DNA of 64,000 nucleotides from Portunus trituberculatus (lineage: Eukaryota > Arthropoda > Malacostraca > Decapoda > Portunidae): contig NC_059259.1 in assembly GCF_017591435.1 (NCBI RefSeq), positions 411,630-475,629 on the forward strand, written 5' to 3'. The position numbers were made by a program, and so were the translations under genes. The notes under the pieces were generated by a model, which worked only from the letters and a program-made list of their open reading frames with translations, was not told the DNA's origin and did no database searches. Shown one piece after another: positions 56,286 to 64,000 of this stretch. Numbering within the stretch: the stretch's first letter is position 1; each line of letters opens with the position of its first letter.

Positions 56286-56400
56286 CCTCTTGTGGAAAAA
56301 GTCTAGCTCTCTCTTGCCACGATTATTTCTAAGAGCCACATGGATAATATTTCAGGTTTCTAAGGGTGATTCTCGTATTAGTGTAGAAATATCGTTAATC
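56286..56400 (-). mobile_element. R1 repeat fragment
   Basis: AGCTCTCTCTTGCCACGATT and TTTCTAAGGGTGATTCTCG recall the R1 end and interior. Diverged. Confidence 0.45.
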
Positions 56401-56406
56401 TGTCAC

Positions 56407-56465
56407 TATCTCAAAGCCCACCCGCTAGGAAACTGTTGTCCCGAGTGAGGAAACCCAACCAATGG
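56407..56465 (-). mobile_element. SINE S3 fragment
   Basis: CAAAGCCCACCCGCTAGGAA and CCGAGTGAGGAAACCCAACC are the reverse of the S3 body. Confidence 0.75.
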
Positions 56466-56774
56466 TATACAAATTTGAACCAATGCCTAAAGCCGTAGAA
56501 ACAAGTAATAAAACAGCTAACTTTAATTGTTAGTTTTGAGATGTAGCGAAGGTGTGTGAGGGAAGTGTTTGGGAATGTGGGTGTTGATTCTGTGTAATGT
56601 ATGTACAGTCATTTATCTTCGGCCGACCACGGTGTTTGGTATGCAGGGCGCGCCTTGTCCCTCCAGCAGTGCACCTGTCTGGCCTGGATGGAATGCCCTT
56701 GTTGCGCTGACGCAGGCTGTCCCTTGAAGGGTTTCTGAATCTTTTAAGCTTATAATGTGTTGCCCTACGTCTCG

Positions 56775-56885
56775 GCAACGGCTGCGGCTGGGACTATGGC
56801 TGCGGCTGGGGCTATGGCTGCGGCTGGGGCTATGGCTGCAGCTGGGGTTATGGCTGCGGTTGGGGCTACAGGTGCCGCTACGGGT
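56775..56885 (+). repeat. 18-bp minisatellite (GGCTGCGGCTGGGGCTAT)
   Basis: About six units. The Ala/Gly-rich plus frame and the Ser/Arg/His-rich minus frame are both repeat translations. I do not call a gene. 56466-56774 and 56886-57200 show nothing recognisable. Confidence 0.8.
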
Positions 56886-57199
56886 AGTGGTGGGGCTACG
56901 CGGCGTGCACTGACCCATGAGTGTTTTTGTTTTGGTGAGCTGGTGTACTGTGCTGGTGCAGTAGTTGCTAAGTTGTGGTGCGCTGTGCGTCACTGTCCGA
57001 TGCTGCGCTGCTGTTCAAATACAACGCAGAACTGGTTTATTTGTTTTGATTTGTTATTATCTTTTACTTTTTTTTTATTGTCTGTGGTGTCCAGACTCAA
57101 GGCAATAGTCTTCTAACATTCCTAAGTGCAAGGAAAATTAATAGGATGACTTATTATGGGTACAGAAAATGTCTCTTCAAGGAAAGGAAAAGTAGAATG

Positions 57200-57337
<138 letters not shown>

Positions 57338-57615
57338 CTAATTCAATTATGTTTTCATTGTTGGATTTTGAATGGAAATAGCTTTAAAGAGTTAGCAATG
57401 AGTCCTGCTTCTTCTGTCAACATCACACCACACCACACCGCACCAGGGCGGCCCACACGGCACAGCCACGCAGCCACGCAGCCAGCCACGAGGGTGGAGC
57501 AGCCAAGGTGGCACCGTGGCAGGAGTGTTGGTGGGCCAGGGAGGAAACACTGACACACTTCATCATCCACAGTGCTCAGATGCCTTCCCTTACACAGCGA
57601 CAAGAAAAAATGGGA

Positions 57616-57842
<227 letters not shown>

Positions 57843-58519
57843 GTGATTAAACAACATGCAAGTAGGAGAAGGAGGAAAGGGGGAGTGGTGGGTGGAGCGC
57901 GTGAGGGGAAGAGGTGCGCGGAAAATAAAAGAGTGGAGTATGCAGGAAGAGAATGCAAGGACAGGAGCAGATAAAGGAAAGTGGCGGAACACGTGACAGA
58001 TACAGAGAGGAGGGACACCTGACAGAACATAGAGGACACGAATGCAGAGAGAAAAAAAAAAAAAAAACAGATTTCAGCAACAACTTTGTCATAAAACTCT
58101 TTCCAAAGGCCACAGAAATCGATAAACTAAATTCTCAAGTGTTTTTCCTACGACTACAGTATAAAGTTCATTAACTTATCACCAGAATCACTGAAATGCA
58201 CACGAAAAAACTCATGTAGCCTCAACTAGAGATTAAATTATTATTATTCTTTTAACGTATTGGAGGCGCTGCGCAGAAGTGTCTCAAAATATGATTCTTT
58301 ATGAGATACAATAGATAACCCGGGGAAATGTGTCAGCGAGGCAAGGAAAGTGAAAATGACTAGGTGAGGATCGAGAGAGGACAGACTTAAAAGACGTAGG
58401 TGGAAGGGAATGCAAAGACAAGAAGAATAGGTGGAAATGTCAGGATCGAAACATATTACTCGTACATAAACAAATGAGACATAACCAGGGTCACTCAGGC
58501 AGCGAGAAGCGAGAACTAT

Positions 58520-59130
<611 letters not shown>

Positions 59131-59440
59131 TTAAGACGTGACAAAACACACACACACACACAAAAGAGAAAAAGAGAAAAGAATTAGTGAAGATTTCAGG
59201 AGGTTTCATCATGTAGCAGAGGGGAAAAAAAATCACAGGACAGAAGTTACTGGCGAGAATATACCAGCGGGAAATATAGTAAGTCCAGGAATAGTAACAA
59301 CAAGAATAAGAGCATAAACGAAGGAAAAACAGCGAAGCAAGGACATGGCAGGGCAGGGTTTGGCAGGGCAAAGTGGACGTGTGTGTGTATGTATGTGTAG
59401 TAGGTGTTGTAAGGCAGCCAGCGAACAGTAACTTTCCCAT
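59131..59440. other. Stretch without recognised gene
   Basis: A short (CA)n at 59150 and a (GT)n at 59380 are the only structures seen before the promoter-like region. Confidence 0.55.
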
Positions 59441-59504
59441 TACGTAACGTTGTGTGTCATCCCTTTATGAACCTGGCAGGGGAGTGAAGCGCCACACCTC
59501 AGCC

Positions 59505-59676
59505 TCCACCAATGACAGCCCTCACATTCCCGTACGTCACAAGCCCCCAGCCAACCAAAGGGCCGAGCTGGAGACCCACACCGCGTCTCTACCAATAGCA
59601 GGGGAGTATTGGGTGCAGGCAGTGACGTAACCCACCGCCATGCTTTTAAAAGATCAATACACACACTAGTGGCAGT
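59505..59676 (+). promoter_or_regulatory. Candidate core promoter with CCAAT and CRE-like sites
   Basis: CCAAT at 59509-59513 and 59592-59596, inverted CCAAT (ATTGG) at 59608-59612, CRE-like TACGTCAC at 59533-59540 and TGACGTAA at 59623-59630, TATA-like TTTTAAAA at 59644-59651, and an initiator-like GCAGTC at 59672-59677, about 28 bases later. The spacing fits a focused RNA polymerase II promoter. The region is unique and repeat-free, unlike its surroundings. Factor binding is inferred from motifs only. Confidence 0.65.
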
Positions 59677-59718
59677 CGGTCTGTTGAAGTGAGAGAAGGA
59701 GGTACAGCCGCTCTTCAG
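59673..59718 (+). other. Candidate noncoding first exon of a downstream gene
   Basis: Runs from the initiator to a strong donor, CAG|GTATGT at 59719. No ATG is present in the 46 bases, so it would be 5' UTR. The coding part is expected to the right of the window. Confidence 0.5.
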
Positions 59719-60036
59719 GTATGTAGCGCCGCGTCTGTGAAGAACATTTAAGTCACACGTTGTCATGCTAATGGGAGAGTTGTTCCTGTGTTCGTGTATT
59801 GCAAAGCGTACGTGTGTGTGTGTATGGTTAGTGAATACCTCTCAGCGTGTCATGTTTTAGTGGCTGTTGTTTCTTACGTTGTTATTATATTGCCTCGTTT
59901 ACTTCATCATTATTACCGCTTATATTGGTGTGAGTTGATGTTCATGTGTGTGTTATAGGTACTGCATTAGTGTTTATGTTCAGCAGGACGTGGCTTGTTG
60001 AAATGTGGGAAAATTTGCAGTTTCAACCAGTATAGC

Positions 60037-60255
60037 CTATCTTATATTTCTTTTTCCCTGTCTAACAAGCTTGGTGACGTCCTGGGAAAGCGGTGTTTTA
60101 GGGTGGGGAAACTTAACCTAACCTAACCTTAGTTCTGTCCTGATAATTTCCGATAGGGTAAAATGGGGTTAGAAATGGTGGTAGAAGTGTGATGTAGACC
60201 GCGAGAATGTGTCTAGTGACGTGTGGTGTACGGGTTCAAATTGCAATGATACCGA
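60037..60255 (+). repeat. Segmental duplicate, copy 1
   Basis: CTATCTTATATTTCTTTTTC, CTGGGAAAGCGGTGTTTTAG, AACCTAACCTAACC, AAATGGTGGTAGAAGTGTGA and GTTCAAATTGCAATGATACC recur in the same order at 61697-62085. Confidence 0.85.
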
Positions 60256-60339
60256 AATGTGAAGTGTGTTCTATAAATGTTTGTATCACAGGACGTGGTT
60301 TGTTAATGTGAGTAAGTACTTTATTGGTGGTTATGTTCA

Positions 60340-60790
60340 GCAGGGTGTGGTTAGTCATTCCTTACCACTGAGCACCTTACTAGCACTCGTATCTCAACCA
60401 CCACTGTCTTCAATGGTGTGGTGACGTGACTGCCCCACTGTGTCTTGCGTATTACTTGGCGTAAGAAATTGTGCACCATCTTTCCTTGCCACTGAGCACC
60501 TTACCAACCATCACTGTCTTCAATGCTGTGATGACGTGACTGCCCCACTGTGTCTTGTATGTATTGCTAGGCGTGAGAAATGAATCCTCTCCGCACATCA
60601 CCTTTCCTTGCCACTGGACACTTGCCGGCACTTATATCCCCAGCCGCTGCCCCGTACAATGCTATATGCTTATGTGACTGGCCCACTGTTGTCACTTGTA
60701 TCCCAACCATCCTCCTCCTCTACAATGCTGTGCTGGCGTGAGTGTCTCAGTTTGTGTATGTATTGCCAAGCGTGAGGAGTGAATCAAGCC
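60340..60790 (+). repeat. About 120-bp tandem repeat, three to four diverged copies
   Basis: Units share CCTTACCACTGAGCACCTTA, GTGACGTGACTGCCCCACTG and GGCGTGAGAAATGAATCC. Confidence 0.8.
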
Positions 60791-60884
60791 TGTAAATATT
60801 CACAATAGAGGTTCTTCCTTTGCCAGATGTGACTGGTTGTCTCCTTAGACTTTTTAGGCAATGCGAAATATGGTGTATCTTGGT

Positions 60885-60985
60885 ATCCCCGGCCAGCTAA
60901 ACCCAAACAAACTTAATCTAAGCTAGCCTAATCCTAAAGCTGATCTAACCTAAGCTAATCTAACCTCACGTAACTTAAACACAAT
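60885..60985 (+). repeat. Degenerate CTAAC/CTAAG pentamer stretch
   Basis: CTAAACCCAAAC, CTAAGCTAGCCTAATCC and CTAACCTAAGCTAATCTAAC resemble the telomere-like pentamers at 90-430. Confidence 0.6.
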
Positions 60986-61085
60986 TTAACTGGATTTTGG
61001 CACTGTGTATTGACTTTTAAAAGCATCAATGTGAGATAATACGAGTAATAGCCGGGCGCTCGGAAAAAAAAGAAGAAACTTAATA

Positions 61086-61345
61086 GACGTGAAGGGCAAT
61101 GAGTGTACAATTACTATTTTAAAATGATAGTTACAATTACAATTTATACTTTAAACTGATAGTCGTGAAGGGCAATGAGTGTACACTAACTACTTTAAAA
61201 TGATGGACAGTTACAATTACAACTGCTACTTTAAGATGATAGACGAAGGGCAGTGAGTTTACAATTACTACTTTAAAATGACAATTACAATTACAATTAC
61301 TACTTTAAAATGGTAGACCTGAAGGGCAGCGAGTTTATAATTACT
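61086..61345 (+). repeat. About 60-bp tandem repeat, four copies
   Basis: Units share GTGAAGGGCAATGAGTGTAC and AATTACTACTTTAAAATGAT with CAATTACAATT spacers. Confidence 0.85.
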
Positions 61346-61389
61346 ACCACAGCAGCAACCAGTCGTGTCATGCACCACTGACAGGGACC

Positions 61390-61567
61390 AGTAGTGTGGT
61401 TACGATTTGGTGATTTTGTACAGCTACAGAAACTCACGTAGGGATTATAATATTGAAGACTGTGGATGTTAATCTTTTGACCTCCATAGACCCTTCCTAA
61501 TGTCAATAAAATCGTCTAAATCATTCATAAAACAAGGTAGAAATGCGTTCCAGTACTGAAGGGGTTG
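61390..61567 (+). mobile_element. R2 MITE, left end missing
   Basis: TTGGTGATTTTGTACAGCTA through CCTTCCTAATGTCAATAAAA to CCAGTACTGAAGGGGTTGA. Confidence 0.75.
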
Positions 61568-61696
61568 ACGACCAGTCCTCCACTGTACATCACTTTCCCT
61601 TGCCCCGAAGAGCTCTAATGGGTTCCTCTGCTGACCATTACGCGACGCCAGTGGTTGAGTCACTTCAGGGTAAATATGCACTTTGAACCAATATTC

Positions 61697-62085
61697 CCTA
61701 TCTTATATTTCTCTTTCCCTGTGTAACAAGCTGGGGGGCCTCCTGGGAAAGCGGGGTTTTAAGGTGGGGAAACCAAACCTAACCTAACCTAACCTAACTT
61801 AAATTTTGTCCTGAAGTTGTTAAATGGGGTTAGAAATGTTTGTAGACCTAACCTAATCTAACCTAAATTCTGTCCTGGAGTTCTTATTCATTTCCGATAG
61901 GGCAAAATGGGGTTAGAAATGCTGGTAGACCTAACCTAACCAAACCTAACCTAAATTCTGTCCTGAAGTTGTTATTCATTTCCTATAAACTAAAATGGGG
62001 TTAGAAATGGTGGTAGAAGTGTGATGTAGACCGTGAAAATGGGTATAGTGAAGTGTGGTGTACTGGTTCAAACTGCAATGATACC
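61697..62085 (+). repeat. Segmental duplicate, copy 2, with internal triplication and CCTAACCTAA runs
   Basis: Matches 60037-60255. In this copy the block AACCTAA...ATTCTGTCCTGAAGTTGTTA...GGGGTTAGAAAT occurs three times. Confidence 0.85.
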
Positions 62086-62246
62086 CGCTTCAGTAACAGC
62101 CGAGCGCTCGAAAAAAAAAAAAAAAAAACAGCAACAACAAAAACTTGATAGACATGAAGTACAGTGTCAGTGGTGTGTGGTGTCCGTGACTGTTGATGTG
62201 TGTTTAGTGACGTGACGCGCGGCTGTGAATGGTGCAGTGCTTACCG

Positions 62247-62347
<101 letters not shown>

Positions 62348-62408
62348 GAAAGGAGGGATACGAGAAGCCTTCAGCCTTACATGTGACAGTCAATCCCTGT
62401 AATGCCTA

Positions 62409-62410
<2 letters not shown>

Positions 62411-62469
<59 letters not shown>

Positions 62470-62501
62470 CATGAACGAACGAATGGACTTGAACACTTAT
62501 T

Positions 62502-62547
<46 letters not shown>

Positions 62548-62580
62548 TGGCATGCAAGAACGAACGAATGGACTTGAACA
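62411..62580 (+). repeat. Two (GA)n tracts with a repeated spacer
   Basis: GA tracts at 62411-62468 and 62505-62541 are each followed by GCATG..AACGAACGAATGGACTTGAA. A second small higher-order GA repeat like that at 58.5 kb. Confidence 0.88.
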
Positions 62581-62639
62581 CAATGAACAAGAAGGCTAAC
62601 TGGACGGAATCATTTATGCCCACACGTGACACTCCGCTC

Positions 62640-62960
62640 CATATTTAGTAATCCTTTGCTCTCACCACGACTATTTTCAAAAGCTCAAGTTGAAGATATC
62701 ATGTTCTTATGGGTACATGGTTCTGACACTCCGCTCCATATTTAGTAATCCTTTGCTCTCACCACGACTATTTTCAAAGGCTCAAGTTGAAGATCATGTT
62801 CTTAAGGGTATTTTCATGGTTCTGGTGATAGATCAGCAAGATTTCTAGTTTATCATAAGGAGAAACTGTCTTGAAAATCCTACTACTCATTTTTGGGGAC
62901 TTGAAAAATTGTCGTGGTGAGAGAGCAAGGCGTTTCTGTATATGGCCTTCAGTCTCTGTA
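62640..62960 (+). mobile_element. R1 MITE with a duplicated left end
   Basis: ATTTAGTAATCCTTTGCTCT...ATTTTCAAA.GCTCAAGTTG occurs twice (62644 and 62738). It is followed by the interior TGATAGATCAGCAAGATTTC, AAGGAGAAACTGTCTTGAAA and the right end TGTCGTGGTGAGAGAGCAAG. Confidence 0.8.
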
Positions 62961-63056
62961 TGACACACGCCTGCCTTGTGTTGCGGCCTGCCTTGTGTTG
63001 CGTTTCCACCTGACACACTCATTTATGGAATCGACCTAACCTTTTGCAGCTCATTA

Positions 63057-63266
63057 AACCCTTCAGTACTATGACACTTTTCCATATTCATTCTGCTTAC
63101 TATTTGGTGATTTTGTACAACTTCAGAAACTTATGTGGGGGGTGAAAATAGTGAAGATTTTGGCCATTAATCTTCTGACCTCCATAGAGCGTTCCTAATG
63201 TCAATAAAATGGTCTAATCGTACACAAAACTCGAGGTAAAAATGTGTCCCAGTACTGAAGAGGTTA
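63057..63266 (+). mobile_element. R2 MITE, complete, first of an inverted pair
   Basis: From TTAAACCCTTCAGTACTATG to CCCAGTACTGAAGAGGTTAA, with TTAA at both ends and inverted terminal repeats of about 12 bases. 210 bases. Confidence 0.85.
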
Positions 63267-63475
63267 ATCTCTTTACTATACTGGGACACATTTTTACCTT
63301 GAGATTTGCGTCCAATTTGACCATTTTATTGCATTAGGAAGGGTCTATGGAGGTCAGAAGATTAATGGCCAGAGTCTTCAGTACTTTTATCCCCACATAA
63401 GCATCTGAAGCTGTATAAAGTCACCATACAGTAAGCAGAATAAATATGGAAACACGGTATGGAGTTCTTGAGATT
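63267..63475 (-). mobile_element. R2 MITE, second copy, inverted relative to the first
   Basis: TACTATACTGGGACACATTT through AGGAAGGGTCTATGGAGGTC and CTGAAGCTGTATAAAGTCAC to a diverged end TTCTTGAGATTAA. Together with 63057-63266 it forms a near-perfect ~210-base palindrome arm pair. Confidence 0.85.
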
Positions 63476-63479
63476 AATG

Positions 63480-63700
63480 ACTAAAAGCTTATTGTGTAAC
63501 ACGCCGCTGCACCTCCACTTTAGGAAGGCTCTCTTGAAGCTATACGTGTTTTTTAGACTGTTTTTACGACTTTGGTGAGAGATTAACAAGTTTTTCATAT
63601 TGTTAGACGGATAAACACTCTTGGGAACTGCTAGTCATCTCTGTAGCCTTAGAAAACAGTCGCGGTGAGAGAGAGAGAGCAGTGTTTTTTAGTACAAGCT
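63480..63700 (-). mobile_element. R1 MITE copy, diverged
   Basis: TTGGTGAGAGATTAACAAGT, ATAAACACTCTTGGGAACTG and CAGTCGCGGTGAGAGAGAGA follow the R1 order. Confidence 0.65.
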
Positions 63701-63719
63701 TCAGTCGGCACACCTTGCT

Positions 63720-63910
63720 GAACCACTCTCTTTCCTTCGTGTTGGTCGATCTGTGCTTAGGGAAACCCGAGGAATAAGGTAAACTGGAAAGGGAGGTGTC
63801 ACTGTGGCCCTGTTTGCATTTCTCTTTCCTCCGTGTTGGTCGATCTGAGCTTAGGGAAACCTGAAGAATAAAGTAAGCTGGAAAGATAGGTGTCACTGTG
63901 GCCCTGTTTG
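63720..63910 (+). repeat. About 92-bp tandem duplication
   Basis: Two copies of TCTCTTTCCTTCGTGTTGGT, GCTTAGGGAAACCCGAGGAA and AGGTGTCACTGTGGCCCTG. Confidence 0.9.
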
Positions 63911-63927
63911 CAATTTTATGACACACT

Positions 63928-64000
63928 CTGCTCTCTCACCGTAACTATTTTCAAGGACCATAGAGATGACTCCCCTGTTCGTAATAAGTGTTTCACCCGC
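63928..64000 (+). mobile_element. R1 MITE left end, cut by the window edge
   Basis: CTGCTCTCTCACCGTAACTA and TTTTCAAGGACCATAGAGAT are R1 end sequences. Confidence 0.6.

Noticed and set aside
56757..57116. Ala/Gly-rich small gene
   Set aside because: It consists mainly of an 18-bp minisatellite and then unrelated sequence; no support for coding.

Overview
The window is nuclear DNA of an arthropod, most likely a decapod crustacean and perhaps a crab. Reasons: a spliced animal gene with GT-AG introns, very long CT/GA and GT/CA microsatellites, scattered CCTAA runs (the arthropod telomere motif), CR1/L2-type LINEs, tRNA-derived SINEs and many MITEs. Nothing bacterial is present. The species call is an inference.

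Positions 1-46.4 kb hold the 3' part of one plus-strand gene, a Bicaudal-C (BicC/BICC1) homologue. I placed 14 exons by protein similarity and by splice-site phase. Joined, they give 2,082 in-frame bases (693 codons plus TGA at 44437-44439). They encode the end of one KH-type domain, a KH domain with a GRNN loop, a following KH-like domain, a long low-complexity linker with the conserved TPxTxxSWSGxGFSKSMP segment, and a C-terminal SAM domain. The first KH domain lies left of the window. A 3' UTR of about 2 kb ends at an AATAAA at 46384.

The introns are packed with repeats. Intron 11 (14 kb) holds a 32-bp minisatellite, two near-complete CR1/L2-type LINEs with fragments of others, and a pogo-type DNA transposon split by a CR1 insertion. 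Intron 12 holds a 3.8-kb jockey/I-like LINE whose poly(A) end lies 11 bases from the exon 12 donor. Other introns carry MITEs with clear terminal inverted repeats (pogo-like with TA, piggyBac-like with TTAA, hAT-like with an 8-bp duplication) and tandem arrays.

From 46.4 to 59.4 kb is intergenic: two plus-strand LINEs, tRNA-derived SINEs, AT and GA microsatellites and a compound GA satellite. At 59.5-59.72 kb there is a good candidate promoter (CCAAT boxes, CRE-like sites, TATA-like TTTTAAAA, initiator) with a short noncoding first exon and a GTATGT donor. This suggests a second plus-strand gene whose coding part lies right of the window; 59.7-64 kb would be its first intron.

The most interesting pattern is that the CR1/L2-type LINEs, and the SINEs, sit inside (AC)n/(GT)n microsatellites, often with the repeat on both sides. 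This suggests a retrotransposon system that targets or seeds dinucleotide repeats. Long CT/GA tracts also show a sharp strand split between the BicC gene (all CT) and the region to its right (all GA).
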